From: Tabrizicola soli
Lineage (GTDB): Bacteria > Pseudomonadota > Alphaproteobacteria > Rhodobacterales > Rhodobacteraceae
Assembly: GCF_015999335.1 (NCBI RefSeq)
Contig: NZ_JAEACP010000004.1
Coordinates: 124,001-188,000 of the forward strand
Length of the DNA: 64,000 nucleotides
Direction: 5' to 3'
The stretch's first letter is position 1, and each line of letters opens with the position of its first letter. The notes beneath the pieces are model-generated. The model was not told the DNA's origin. It saw only the letters and a program-made list of their open reading frames with translations, and made no database searches. A program made the translations under genes and the position numbers. This document shows positions 34,907 to 43,667 of the stretch, one piece after another.

Positions 34907-35875
34907 TCAGGCGTGCCGGGCGGTGGAGGCGCGGACGGGTTCTGCGGCAGGGGGCTCGGGCGCGTCCTGAAGGGCGGCCTCGACCGCGCGGGCCAGCGCG
35001 CGCAACCCGTCGCGCAGGTCGTCGCGCAGATGCGCCGGAAGGTCGGCGTTCGGATCGGCGCTCATCCCGGCGGCGGCGGCCTGGCGCAGGCGGGCGGCGG
35101 TGGGGAACCCCTGGGCGCGGAAGGGGAAGGCCGCGACCAGCGCCAGCGCGCGCGGCACGAAGAGGCGCAAAAGATCGGGATTGCCTTCGGCGATGGCGAA
35201 GGCGGAAGCGGCGGCATGGGGGACGCGGCCGGGCGCGATGATCTCGGGCTCGGTCGCCCACATCACCAGCGCACGGCGCAAGGCGGCATGGCTGCGGGCG
35301 GGATTGGACAGCGCGGCGGCCAGCGCCTTGAGCCGGACATCGCCGCCCGTCCCGCCCAGGATGCGGGCGACGGCCTCGGAGATCTGGGAGTCCGGGGCAT
35401 CGTCGGGCAGGTTCAGCAGCGGGGTGACGGCATTGCCGGCCTCGGCCGCGACGCGGGGAAGATGGGCGGCGGCGGCCTCGTCATCCAGGAAGATGCCCTG
35501 GTCGGCGGCCTCGCGCGCGTCCCAGAGCATGCGGCAGATCGGGATGGCGAGGAAGGAGACCGAGAGCGGCAGCACCGGGTTCACCACCGGCAAGACCCCG
35601 GCGACGGCACCGATGCCCCGGCCGATGCCGAAAAGGACTGCGACCAGCGCGACCTGCGACAGGACCTGCGCCAGCGCGGCAAGCCAGGCGCTGCCCGTCA
35701 GCCATTCCTCCGGTGAGGCGGGCCATTGCTCGGGGCGCAGGATCATCAGCCAGACCACGAAGATCGCCGAAAAGGGCAGCACGAGGCCCCAGCCGAAGCC
35801 GCACATCCCCGCGAAAAGCGGGCCGATGTAGAGAAGCGCCGTTGCCCCTTTCAGAAGCCGCATGCGATTGGGCAT
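34907..35875 (-). CDS. Hypothetical integral membrane protein in the translation cluster
   Basis: 322 residues. The N-terminal half holds about four helices (GATALLYIGPLFAGMCGFGW, LVLPFSAIFVVWLMIL, LAQVLSQVALVAVLFGIG, PVLPLSVSFLAIPICRML); the C-terminal half is soluble, Ala-rich and helical, with acidic stretches, ending in PEPPAAEPVRASTARHA. I recognise no domain. It lies between rimM (43 bases) and trmD (40 bases) on the same strand and is probably co-transcribed, which does not by itself indicate a role in translation. Confidence 0.7.
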   Translation of the reverse strand: MPNRMRLLKGATALLYIGPLFAGMCGFGWGLVLPFSAIFVVWLMILRPEQWPASPEEWLTGSAWLAALAQVLSQVALVAVLFGIGRGIGAVAGVLPVVNPVLPLSVSFLAIPICRMLWDAREAADQGIFLDDEAAAAHLPRVAAEAGNAVTPLLNLPDDAPDSQISEAVARILGGTGGDVRLKALAAALSNPARSHAALRRALVMWATEPEIIAPGRVPHAAASAFAIAEGNPDLLRLFVPRALALVAAFPFRAQGFPTAARLRQAAAAGMSADPNADLPAHLRDDLRDGLRALARAVEAALQDAPEPPAAEPVRASTARHA

Positions 35876-35917
35876 CCTGATCCCCCTTGCCGCACCACCT
35901 GGCCATGGCGGGCCGAG

Positions 35918-36421
35918 CTATTCAACATCCTCGGGCAGGTCGACGATCAATCGACCGGCCGAAAGATCGACATTGGGCACGATTGCCTTGGTAAAGGGCA
36001 AAAGCAGGGCCGATTTGTGACCGGGTGGAGATATTTCGACGATATCCCCCGCGCCGTGATTATGCACCGCCGTGACCTTGCCCAGAAGCACCCCGCCGGT
36101 GTCGAAGGCGGAAAGGCCGATCAGGTCGGCATGGTAGAACTCGTCATCCGGCAGACTGGGCAGGCGGTCGCGGGTGACGTAAAGGCTGGTGCCGCGCAGG
36201 GCTTCGGCCTCCTCGCGGGTGGCGATGCCCTGGATCCGGGCGCCGAAACCGCCCGCGACGGGGCGGGTCAGGGCGATCTGGAAGGCGCGGCTGCCGTCCT
36301 CGGAGGTCAGCGGGCCATAGGTGGCGATGTCGGAAGGCTCGGCGCAGAAGCTTTTCAGCCGCACCTCGCCGCCGACGCCGAAGGCCCCGGCGATGGCGCC
36401 GATGCAGATGCGGTCGGACAT
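35918..36421 (-). CDS. rimM: 16S rRNA processing/ribosome maturation factor
   Basis: Binds S19 and helps mature the 30S head. 167 residues. [21 protein letters not shown] is the N-terminal RimM barrel and [21 protein letters not shown] with [15 protein letters not shown] is the PRC-like C-terminal barrel. I start at ATG 36421, whose T/G overlap the bluB stop (ATGA). Confidence 0.94.
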   Translation of the reverse strand: MSDRICIGAIAGAFGVGGEVRLKSFCAEPSDIATYGPLTSEDGSRAFQIALTRPVAGGFGARIQGIATREEAEALRGTSLYVTRDRLPSLPDDEFYHADLIGLSAFDTGGVLLGKVTAVHNHGAGDIVEISPPGHKSALLLPFTKAIVPNVDLSAGRLIVDLPEDVE

Positions 36422-37053
36422 CAGCGCCTCTCCATATGCAGGGCGGGCGAACGGCTTTCCCAGCCGGCGCGTTCCAGTTCGGGCACGATGTCGTCCTCCT
36501 CGGGCCAACCGATGCAGAGATAGCCGATGAAACGCCAGCCGTCGGGAACGTCAAGCTCCGTCGCCAGCCGGAGGGGATCGAGGATCGAGATCCAGCCAAG
36601 ACCCAGCCCCTCGGCCCTGAGCGCGAGCCAGAGGTGGATGATGGCCCCGACGACGGAATAGGCGCGGGTCTCCGGCATGGTCGCGGCGCCGAGGCCCGCG
36701 CCCTTGGTCGTGGTGTCGTCGCAGAAGACGGCAAGCTGGATCGGGGCCTCGGCCATGCCCGAGAGCTTGAGGCGGCTGTAGGTCGCGGCGCGGTCGCCGT
36801 CGAAGCCGTCCAGGGCCCGGGCGTTGCAGTCGCGGAAATTGGCAAGGCAGGCGGCGCGACGGGCGGGGCTTTCGACCCGCAGGAGGCGCCAGGGTTCGGA
36901 AAGGCCCACCGAGGGAGCCAGCGCAAAGACCTGCAGGGCGCGCGCGAGGCTATCCTCGGGCACGGGGTCGGCGCGGAAGCGGCGCACGTCGCGCCGCCAC
37001 CGCATGAGAGCGGCCAGCTCTTCCCGGAAGGCAGGGCTGAACTGGCCGGTCAC
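36421..37053 (-). CDS. bluB: 5,6-dimethylbenzimidazole synthase
   Basis: Flavin-destroying enzyme that turns reduced FMN and oxygen into dimethylbenzimidazole, the lower ligand of vitamin B12. 210 residues of the nitroreductase fold: [46 protein letters not shown] and [20 protein letters not shown] are characteristic of BluB and separate it from ordinary nitroreductases. It sits inside the ribosomal cluster, four bases after rpsP and overlapping rimM by ATGA, far from the cob genes at 42-61 kb. No riboswitch is seen near it, so it is presumably expressed with translation genes. Confidence 0.9.
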   Translation of the reverse strand: MTGQFSPAFREELAALMRWRRDVRRFRADPVPEDSLARALQVFALAPSVGLSEPWRLLRVESPARRAACLANFRDCNARALDGFDGDRAATYSRLKLSGMAEAPIQLAVFCDDTTTKGAGLGAATMPETRAYSVVGAIIHLWLALRAEGLGLGWISILDPLRLATELDVPDGWRFIGYLCIGWPEEDDIVPELERAGWESRSPALHMERR

Positions 37054-37057
37054 CGGG

Positions 37058-37411
37058 TCACTCGGCAGCCGGTTCGGCGGCGCGGGCGGCCTTCTTGGCG
37101 GCGCGCTCGGCCATGGCCTTGCCGGGCTGGGCGGATTTCGGGTTGTTGCGAACGGTCTTCGGACGCGCGCCGGCGGCTTCCAGGAAGCGGGCGACGCGGT
37201 CGGTCGGCTGGGCGCCCTGGCTCAGCCAGTGCTGCACGCGCTCCATGTTCATGACGACGCGCTTTTCGTCGTCCTTGGCGAGGAGCGGGTTGTAGGTGCC
37301 GAGCTTCTCCAGGAAGCGGCCGTCGCGCGGCATGCGCGAGTCGGAGGCGACGATGGAATAGAACGGGCGCTTCTTGGAACCACCGCGCGCAAGACGGATC
37401 TTCATAGCCAT
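37058..37411 (-). CDS. rpsP: Ribosomal protein S16
   Basis: Small-subunit assembly protein, 117 residues. [20 protein letters not shown] and [14 protein letters not shown] are the conserved S16 blocks; [16 protein letters not shown] follows. The C-terminal extension rich in Ala/Lys ([18 protein letters not shown]) is usual in alphaproteobacteria. The start may be ATG 37411 or the second ATG at 37405. Confidence 0.96.
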   Translation of the reverse strand: MAMKIRLARGGSKKRPFYSIVASDSRMPRDGRFLEKLGTYNPLLAKDDEKRVVMNMERVQHWLSQGAQPTDRVARFLEAAGARPKTVRNNPKSAQPGKAMAERAAKKAARAAEPAAE

Positions 37412-37453
37412 GATGTTACTCCTTTGGATGGCTGGGTGCCGGGGGGATCCCGG

Positions 37454-37750
37454 TCATTTCTGGAAGGTTTCGTGGTGCCTGATGACTTCGGAAATGATGA
37501 AGTTCAGGAATTTCCGGGCGAATTCCGGGTCGAGGTCGGCCTCCTCGGCCAGACGCTGCAGCCGGTCGATCTGCCGTGCCTCGCGCGCCGGGTCCGAGGG
37601 CGGCAGCGCGTGTTCGGCCTTGAGCCGCCCCACCGCCTGGGTGCGCTTGAAGCGTTCGGCCAGGGTGAAGACCAGAATCGCGTCCAGCCGGTCGATCGAC
37701 TCGCGATGGTCCTTCAGAAGCGCGGCGGCGCGGGCGGCGGCGTCGGTCAT
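37454..37750 (-). CDS. Chorismate mutase, AroQ type
   Basis: Converts chorismate to prephenate for Phe and Tyr synthesis. 98 residues, all helical: RESIDRLDAILVFTLAERFK is helix 1 with the active-site Arg/Asp, and VGRLKAEHALPPSDPAREARQ and FARKFLNFIISEVIRHH complete the fold. It is translationally coupled to the acetyltransferase upstream (ATGA). Its place between ffh and rpsP recurs in Rhodobacterales as far as I know; the link to translation is positional only. Confidence 0.9.
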   Translation of the reverse strand: MTDAAARAAALLKDHRESIDRLDAILVFTLAERFKRTQAVGRLKAEHALPPSDPAREARQIDRLQRLAEEADLDPEFARKFLNFIISEVIRHHETFQK

Positions 37751-38301
37751 GCGGGGGTCTCTGCGGCTGGAGGGCGTGGCTGCGGGTGGCGGTAGACGTG
37801 GTGGCTGCCCCGGTCGTCGTGGAGGGTGCGTTCCAGCACCGCGCCAAGGCGCAGCGCCAGCGCCTCGGACCGGGTGTTGGCCGGGTCGATGTAGCTGATC
37901 GGCGGGCGCGAGGTGATCCGGGCGTGATAATCCGTGCGGGCTGCACGGGCGGCCTCGGCGGCATAGCCCTGGCCCTCGAACCCGTCGTAGAGGTGCCAGG
38001 CAAGCTCGGGTTCGTCCCAGCCGTCGTGGAAGATCACGCCGACGCGGCCGATGAACTCGCCCTGAAGCGTGTCCACCGAGTAAAAGCCATAGCCGCGCAG
38101 CACCCAGTGGCCGATATTGGCCAGAAGCCCGCGCCAGACCTGCTGGCGCTGCATTCCGCCGCCGATGAAGGAGGAGCGGGGGCCGGAGTTGAAGGCGAGC
38201 ATGGCGGGAAGGTCGGCCTCGCGCGGTTCGCGCAGGACCAGCCGCTCGGTCTCGAGGACCGGGATCGCAAGGCTGATCTGGTGCGCGGGGCGGGTCATCA
38301 C
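37747..38301 (-). CDS. GNAT-family N-acetyltransferase (RimJ/RimL-like)
   Basis: A 184-residue acetyl-CoA-dependent transferase. ETERLVLREPREADLPAML is the typical RimJ/RimL-type N-terminus, GEFIGRVGVIF and YEGQGYAAEAARA-type residues (here DGFEGQGYAAEAARAA) form the acetyl-CoA loop, and YIDPANTRSEALALRLGAVL is the C-terminal motif B. The substrate is unknown. It is coupled by 4-base overlaps to ffh upstream and the chorismate mutase downstream. Confidence 0.88.
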   Translation of the reverse strand: MMTRPAHQISLAIPVLETERLVLREPREADLPAMLAFNSGPRSSFIGGGMQRQQVWRGLLANIGHWVLRGYGFYSVDTLQGEFIGRVGVIFHDGWDEPELAWHLYDGFEGQGYAAEAARAARTDYHARITSRPPISYIDPANTRSEALALRLGAVLERTLHDDRGSHHVYRHPQPRPPAAETPA

Positions 38302-39806
38302 TTCTTCCGCATCAGGCCCGAAAGGCCCGCCGGCAGGGTGATGCCGCGCGGCAGGCCAAGGCCCGGCGGCAGCGCGCCGCCCATGCCGCCCGCGCCCTGC
38401 TGGACGCCCTTGGCCAGTTCGGAAAGCTGCTCGGGCGACATCTTGGACGGGTCCGGCATGCCGCCCTTGCCCATGAACTGGCGGATCATCTGCTTCATCA
38501 TCCCGCCCTTGCCCATCTTCTTCATCATGTCGGCCATCTGCTTGTGCTGCTTCAAGAGGCGGTTGAGATCGGCCACGTCCAGACCCGCACCGGCGGCGAT
38601 GCGCTTCTTGCGGCTGGCCTGCAAGAGATCGGGATTCGCGCGTTCCTTCTTGGTCATCGAGTTGATCAGCGCGATCTGGTGGTGCAGCATCCTGTCGTTC
38701 AGGCCCGCAGCCTCGGCCTGGGCGGACATCTTGCCCATGCCGGGCATCATGCCCATCAGGCCCTGCATCCCGCCCATCTTCAGCATCTGGTCGAGCTGCA
38801 TCCTTAGGTCGTTCATGTTGAACAGGCCCTTGGCGAAGCGCTTGGCCATGCGTTCGGCCTGTTCGGCCTCGAAGGTCTCCTGCGCCTTTTCCACGAGTGC
38901 GACGATGTCGCCCATGCCCAGGATGCGGCCCGCGACGCGCTCGGCCTCGAAGGGCTCGATCGCGTCCATCTTCTCGCCGAGGCCGACGAAGCGGATCGGC
39001 TTGCCGGTGATCGCGCGCATCGACAGCGCCGCGCCACCGCGGCCGTCGCCGTCCATCCGGGTGAGGACCACGCCCGAGATGCCGACCTTGCCGTCGAATT
39101 CGGTCGCGACGTTCACCGCGTCCTGGCCGGTGAGGCCGTCTACCACCAGCAGCGTCTCGCGCGGCTGGGCGATGTCGCGCACCGCTTGCACCTCGTCCAT
39201 CAGGACTTCGTCGATATGCAGACGCCCGGCCGTATCCAGGAAGACGACGTCATAGCCGCCGAGGTTCGCCTGGGTCTTCGCCCGTTTGGCGATCTGGACG
39301 GCGGTTTCGCCCTTGACGATGGGCAGCGAGTCCACGCCGATCTGCGTCCCGAGGATCGCCAGCTGCTCCATGGCGGCCGGGCGGTTGGTGTCGAGCGAGG
39401 CGAGGAGAACCTTCTTGCCGTTCCGCTCCTTCAGGCGCTTGGCGAGCTTGGCGGTGGTGGTGGTCTTGCCCGAGCCCTGGAGGCCCACCATCAGGATCGT
39501 CGCGGGCGGGTTGTCGATCTTCAGCGCCTCGGCGGGGCCATCGCCCGCCAGCACGCGGATCAGCTCGTCATGGACGATCTTCACGACCATCTGGCCGGGG
39601 GTGATCGACTTGGTGACAGCCGAGCCGGTGGCCTTTTCGGTGACGCGCTTGATGAAGTCGCGGGCGACGGGCAGCGAGACGTCGGCCTCGAGGAGCGCGG
39701 TGCGGACCTCGCGCAGCGCGGTGACGACATCGGACTCGGTCAGCGCGCCGGCCTTGGTGAGACGGTCGAACACGCCGCCAAGGCGTTCGGAGAGGCTTTC
39801 GAACAT
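38298..39806 (-). CDS. ffh: Signal recognition particle GTPase
   Basis: SRP54 homologue that binds signal sequences and 4.5S RNA. 502 residues: N domain (MFESLSERLGGVFDRLTKAG), G domain with GLQGSGKTTTTAKLA, DTAGRLHIDE and TRMDGDGRGGAALS, and a Met-rich M domain (LKMGGMQGLMGMMPGMGKM, MMKKMGKGGMMKQM). ATG 39806 is the obvious start. It is the first gene of the minus-strand translation cluster. No ffs (4.5S RNA) gene is visible nearby. Confidence 0.97.
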   Translation of the reverse strand: MFESLSERLGGVFDRLTKAGALTESDVVTALREVRTALLEADVSLPVARDFIKRVTEKATGSAVTKSITPGQMVVKIVHDELIRVLAGDGPAEALKIDNPPATILMVGLQGSGKTTTTAKLAKRLKERNGKKVLLASLDTNRPAAMEQLAILGTQIGVDSLPIVKGETAVQIAKRAKTQANLGGYDVVFLDTAGRLHIDEVLMDEVQAVRDIAQPRETLLVVDGLTGQDAVNVATEFDGKVGISGVVLTRMDGDGRGGAALSMRAITGKPIRFVGLGEKMDAIEPFEAERVAGRILGMGDIVALVEKAQETFEAEQAERMAKRFAKGLFNMNDLRMQLDQMLKMGGMQGLMGMMPGMGKMSAQAEAAGLNDRMLHHQIALINSMTKKERANPDLLQASRKKRIAAGAGLDVADLNRLLKQHKQMADMMKKMGKGGMMKQMIRQFMGKGGMPDPSKMSPEQLSELAKGVQQGAGGMGGALPPGLGLPRGITLPAGLSGLMRKK

Positions 39807-40084
39807 CGCGTCACCCTTTCGTTGCTTTGCCCCGATATGGAGCGGCCGGAGTCTTGCGGCAATCCGGCCCCGGCGGCAAAGCGGAATGGCACCCGTGGGC
39901 GCAAACGCGCTGACGGATGGCGATCCCGGGCAATGCCCAAGGGACCGGAAGCATTGCGGCCTCCGGGAATTCCAGTCGCGGATACGCCTTCGGCGCTGCA
40001 GAGTCAACAAGAGCCGTGGGGGCTTGCACCCGGCGGCGGCTTGGCGTTCCCTGTGCATGAATGCACAAGGGATGTGGCCGAGAG
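39807..40084. promoter_or_regulatory. Divergent intergenic region, ffh / LysR
   Basis: 278 bases holding the promoters of ffh (minus) and of the LysR gene (plus). Apart from a short TGCATGAATGCA palindrome (40055-40066), a possible LysR operator, nothing was recognised. Confidence 0.3.
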
Positions 40085-40969
40085 ATGGAAAACTGGGACG
40101 AGATCCGCACCGCTTTCCAGGTCGCACGGCTGGGCACGGTCTCGGGCGCGGCCGAGGTGCTCGGGGTTCACCACGCGACGGTGATCCGCCATATCGACGC
40201 GCTGGAGAAGCGGCTGGGGGTCAAGCTCTTCCAGCGGCATGCCCGGGGCTATACGCCGACGGAATCAGGGCGCGACCTTCTCGCGGTGGCGCAGACCACC
40301 GAAGAGCAGTTCGCCCATCTCGCCAGCCGGATCAAGGGCCAGGGCGAGACCGTCTCGGGCGAGCTGGTGGTGACCTCGATCGCGGGAATGGCGGACCTGC
40401 TGACCCCGGTGATGGTCTCGTTCCAGGAACTCTGGCCCGAGGTGCGGGTGCGCTTCCTGACCGACATGCGGGTGTTCCGGCTGGACTATGGCGAGGCGCA
40501 TGTCGCGATCCGCGCCGGGGCCGCGCCGGAGGAGCCGGACAATGTGGTGCAGCCGCTGGTGCGAATGATGACCGGGCTTTACGCGGCGCGCTCTTATATC
40601 GCGCGCTTCGGCCAGCCCGAAAGCGAGGCGGATTTCACCTCGCACCGCTTTGTCTGCTCGGACAGCGAGACCACCCGGGCGCCGTTTCACAAATGGCTGC
40701 GCACGACGGTCCGGCCCGACCAGATCGTCTATACCGCCACCGAGCCCGCCGCGCTGGAACAGGCGGTGCGCGGGGGTGCGGGGCTGGGCTTCGTCTCCTC
40801 CTTCCGGGCGGCAGGCGACCCCGACCTGGTCGAGATCCTGCCCTCGCGCCCCGAATGGGAGGCGCCGCTGCGGATCGTGACCCATGTGGACCTGCACCGC
40901 ACGCGGAAGGTGCAGGCCTTCCTCACGCATCTGAAAGAGGCGGCGAAGGACTGGAAATGCTGCGGGTGA
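40085..40969 (+). CDS. LysR-type transcriptional regulator
   Basis: A 294-residue regulator: winged HTH with TVSGAAEVLGVHHATVIRHI and ALEKRLGVKLFQRHARGYTP, then a periplasmic-binding-like effector domain (about residues 90-290). The start is ATG 40085. The regulator is followed after only four bases by a DMT exporter gene on the same strand, so it may control that exporter, although LysR genes are more often divergent from their target. Confidence 0.92.
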   Translation: MENWDEIRTAFQVARLGTVSGAAEVLGVHHATVIRHIDALEKRLGVKLFQRHARGYTPTESGRDLLAVAQTTEEQFAHLASRIKGQGETVSGELVVTSIAGMADLLTPVMVSFQELWPEVRVRFLTDMRVFRLDYGEAHVAIRAGAAPEEPDNVVQPLVRMMTGLYAARSYIARFGQPESEADFTSHRFVCSDSETTRAPFHKWLRTTVRPDQIVYTATEPAALEQAVRGGAGLGFVSSFRAAGDPDLVEILPSRPEWEAPLRIVTHVDLHRTRKVQAFLTHLKEAAKDWKCCG

Positions 40970-40973
40970 CGGC

Positions 40974-41855
40974 GTGGCGCTGAGTCAGGGCCAGCGCGGC
41001 CACCTTGCGATGCTGGCCTTTTCGGCGCTGGTGGCGGGGTCCTTCTCGCTGGGGGCGCTGGCCGCGCCGCATGTCGATCCGGCGGCGCTGACCGTCCTGC
41101 GCTTCCTTCTGGCCGGGGCGCTGGTCGGCGTGGCGGCTCTGGCGACGACGGGCATCCCGCGCAGCGCCTGGCGGGCACCCTGGCGCTATCTGGTGCTGGG
41201 CGCGCTGATGGCGGCCTATTTCGTCCTGATGTTCGAGGGGCTGCGCACCGCTGCTCCGGTCCCGACCGCCGCGGTCTTCACCCTGACGCCGGTGATGGCG
41301 GCGGGCTTCGGCTGGCTATTCCTGCGCCAGCGCCTCGGCGCGCGGATGGCCGCCGCGCTGGCGATCGGGGCGGTGGGGGCGCTGTGGGTGATCTTCCGGG
41401 GAAACCTCGCCGCGCTGATGGCGCTGGAGATCGGGCGCGGCGAGGCGATCTATTTCGCGGGCTGCGTCGCCCATGCCGCCTATACGCCGCTGGTGCGCAA
41501 GCTGAACCGGGGCGAGCCCGCGGTGGTCTTCAGTTTCGGAATGATGGTGGCGGGGACGGGGTTGCTGCTGCTTTACGCCTGGCCCGAGGTCGTGGCGACG
41601 GACTGGGCCGCCCTGCCCCGGATCGTTTGGGTCGCGCTGGTCTATGTTGCGGTGGCGGCCAGCGCGATGACCTTCGTCCTGCTGCAATACGCGACGCTGC
41701 GGCTGCCGGCGGCGAAGGTGATGGCCTATACCTACCTGGTGCCCAGCTGGGTGATCCTGTGGGAGATCGCGTTGCATGGCGCGGTGCCGCCGGGGCTGGT
41801 GCTGGCCGGGGTGGCCCTGACCGCGCTGGCGCTGGGAATGCTTCTGAAGGAGTGA
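40974..41855 (+). CDS. EamA/DMT superfamily transporter
   Basis: A membrane exporter or carrier of 293 residues with ten helices in two EamA repeats: LAMLAFSALVAGSFSLGALA starts the first, and FAGCVAHAAYTPLVRKL the second, with SAMTFVLLQYATLRLPAAKV near the end. Members export amino acids, nucleosides or drugs; the substrate here is unknown. The start is GTG 40974, four bases after the LysR stop, consistent with co-transcription. A family A palindrome follows its stop. Confidence 0.9.
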   Translation: MALSQGQRGHLAMLAFSALVAGSFSLGALAAPHVDPAALTVLRFLLAGALVGVAALATTGIPRSAWRAPWRYLVLGALMAAYFVLMFEGLRTAAPVPTAAVFTLTPVMAAGFGWLFLRQRLGARMAAALAIGAVGALWVIFRGNLAALMALEIGRGEAIYFAGCVAHAAYTPLVRKLNRGEPAVVFSFGMMVAGTGLLLLYAWPEVVATDWAALPRIVWVALVYVAVAASAMTFVLLQYATLRLPAAKVMAYTYLVPSWVILWEIALHGAVPPGLVLAGVALTALALGMLLKE

Positions 41856-41862
41856 GGGGGAC

Positions 41863-41928
41863 GCTCGTCGGTGACTTCGTCCCTTCTCGCCGGGTTCTCC
41901 GACGAGGAGACGAAGTCGAACGAGGAGG
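41863..41928. repeat. Family A palindromic element, copy 3
   Basis: GCTCGTCGGTGACTTCGTCC, TTCTCG, then GACGAGGAGACGAAGTCGAA and CGAGGAGG. It fills the 75-base gap between the convergent DMT and kinase genes, so may act as terminator for both. Confidence 0.88.
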
Positions 41929-41930
41929 GG

Positions 41931-42875
41931 TCAGGGGCGGAACCGTGCCAGCCCGTCGAGAAGGAAACCCTCGGCAAGGTCCAGCGTGCCCCCGGTATAG
42001 CCCGCCCCGCCCAGCGCCTGCGCGGTGTCGCTGTCGGCACGGGTCGCCAGCCAGGCGGTCAGCAGCACCCGGCGCAGGAAGATCAGCGCCGGGATCATCG
42101 CCCGGTCTTCGGCGCGCAGCGGGGCGACCCGCGCATAGCCGTCGCACCAGCGGGCGATGAGGTCGGGAAGCCTCGGGTCGGTCTCGATGAAGCTGAGCGC
42201 GGCAGCAAGGTCATAGACCCACCAGCCGAAGCCGCAATCGTCGAAGTCGATGGCGGTCAGGCTCTCGCCATCGGTCATCAGGTTGGCCAGCCGCAGGTCG
42301 GCATGGATCAGGCCGAAGGTCTCGGGCCCGGTGCCATAGGCGTGCAGCCCTTCGGCAAGGCCCTGGGTCGCGCGGGCCAGCAGGGCCTCGCCGTCGCGGT
42401 CGAGGCCCTGCGCCTGGCGCCAGTGGCCCCAGTGCGGCGCGGGGCCAAGGATCGTCTCCACATCCCACCGCTTGCGGTTGAAGCCCGACGGCGGGGTCCA
42501 TTGCCGGGATTGCAGGTGCAGCCGGGCGGTGATCTCCCCGAGCGGCGCGAACCAGCGGGGGAGGTCGTCGCCGGGCTGCAACTCCTGCCCGGGGATCGGA
42601 GCGAAGGCAACGAGATAACGGCCGTCGCGTTCTGTCACCAAGCCCTCGGCGCCGGGGACCGGGCGGACGGCGTTCAGGCCGGGGAGGTCTTGCAAGGCGG
42701 TCAGCCAAGCGAGTTCCGAGGCGATTTCCTCGGGCCGGTGGTAGCCCTGGCGATGCAGCCGCAGGACCAGCGGGCCGGCGCGCCAGGTCTCGTTCTCGGA
42801 TCGGTTGAGGAGGGTGAGCGGCGTGTCCTCGGGCAGACCGTAAACCGGGAGCGCGCGGCGCAAAAGGTCAGACAT
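41931..42875 (-). CDS. APH/choline-kinase-fold small-molecule kinase in the cobF operon
   Basis: A cytoplasmic kinase of 314 residues, of the aminoglycoside phosphotransferase / type II homoserine kinase superfamily. The Brenner motif GLIHADLRLANLM holds the catalytic Asp and Asn, and AIDFDDCGFGWWVYDLAAAL the metal-binding Asp. It overlaps the end of cobF by eight bases and so is third in the operon that starts at the cobalamin riboswitch (44382). Homologues phosphorylate hydroxyls of amino alcohols, amino acids or sugars. A role in supplying threonine phosphate for the B12 linker is possible from context only; simple co-transcription is the alternative. Confidence 0.85.
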   Translation of the reverse strand: MSDLLRRALPVYGLPEDTPLTLLNRSENETWRAGPLVLRLHRQGYHRPEEIASELAWLTALQDLPGLNAVRPVPGAEGLVTERDGRYLVAFAPIPGQELQPGDDLPRWFAPLGEITARLHLQSRQWTPPSGFNRKRWDVETILGPAPHWGHWRQAQGLDRDGEALLARATQGLAEGLHAYGTGPETFGLIHADLRLANLMTDGESLTAIDFDDCGFGWWVYDLAAALSFIETDPRLPDLIARWCDGYARVAPLRAEDRAMIPALIFLRRVLLTAWLATRADSDTAQALGGAGYTGGTLDLAEGFLLDGLARFRP

Positions 42876-43614
42876 CGCCCCCGCGCCGCAACAGGTAGAT
42901 GTCCATGATCCAGCCATGTTCCTTGCGCAGCCGGGCGCGGGTGGCGAGGATATGGCCGGAGACTTCGGCGAGCGGGCCGTGGATCAGGGTTTCCTCGGGC
43001 ATGCCGACATAGGCGCCCCACCAGATTTCCGTATCTTCGGCGGCGATGCTGGTGAAGGCCCCGCCCTTGTCCAGCATCACGGCCAGGGTCGTCGCGCCCT
43101 CGGGCCAGCCGTGGTCGCGCAACTGGCGGCCGGTGGTGATGGTGACGGGCGCGGCGAGGGTGTTCAGCGGGATGGCATGGGCGGCCGTGAGGGCCTGAAG
43201 GCTGGTGATGCCGGGGATGACCCTGACGCCCAGGCCCGGCAGGCGGGCGGCGATGCGCAGCGTGCTGTCGTAGAGCGAGGGATCGCCCCAGACCATCAGC
43301 GCGACATTGGCCGCGTCGGGGCGGTGGGCTGCGATGGTCTCGGCCCAGGTCTGCGCGATGGCGTCGTGCCAGTCGTTCACGGCGCCGAGGTAGTCGTCCT
43401 GATCGGCACGCTGCGGCACGTCGTAGTCGGCGACCGGGACCGGGGCGGTCAGGACCTGGGACAGGATCTGGCGGCGGAGGTCGGCAAGGTCGGACTTCGC
43501 CTCTCCCTTCCTCGGGATCAGGATGAGGTCGGCGGCGTTCAGCGCGCGGATGGCCTGGCCGGTAACATGGTCGGGGTTGCCGGTGCCGATGCCGATGAGG
43601 GAAAGCGTGATCAT
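42868..43614 (-). CDS. cobF: Precorrin-6A synthase (deacetylating), C1-methyltransferase
   Basis: SAM-dependent methyltransferase of the aerobic B12 pathway: methylates C-1 of precorrin-5 with loss of acetate to give precorrin-6A. 248 residues of the tetrapyrrole methylase fold, with SLIGIGTGNPDHVTGQAIRAL at the N-terminus, MVWGDPSLYDSTLRIA, and VIPGITSLQALTAAHAIPLN. ATG 43614 matches the family. CobF is a marker of the oxygen-dependent pathway. It lies 53 bases after the cbiM-like gene and under the same riboswitch. Confidence 0.95.
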   Translation of the reverse strand: MITLSLIGIGTGNPDHVTGQAIRALNAADLILIPRKGEAKSDLADLRRQILSQVLTAPVPVADYDVPQRADQDDYLGAVNDWHDAIAQTWAETIAAHRPDAANVALMVWGDPSLYDSTLRIAARLPGLGVRVIPGITSLQALTAAHAIPLNTLAAPVTITTGRQLRDHGWPEGATTLAVMLDKGGAFTSIAAEDTEIWWGAYVGMPEETLIHGPLAEVSGHILATRARLRKEHGWIMDIYLLRRGGDV

Positions 43615-43633
43615 GCCTTGGGCTTTAGGTAGT

Positions 43634-43659
43634 GGCGCGGCCCTGTGCAAGGCCGCGCC
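43634..43659 (-). promoter_or_regulatory. GC hairpin between cbiM and cobF
   Basis: GGCGCGGCC (43634-43642), loop CTGTGCAA, GGCCGCGCC (43651-43659), a perfect 9-bp stem without a T-tract. It may stabilise or attenuate the cbiM-cobF transcript. Confidence 0.45.
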
Positions 43660-43667
43660 CCTTGGGT

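Noticed and set aside
37454-37750. Possibility that the small gene after the acetyltransferase is a ribosomal or SRP accessory protein
   Set aside because: The helical pattern with RESIDRLDAILV fits AroQ chorismate mutase, so the position in the translation cluster is not taken as functional evidence.
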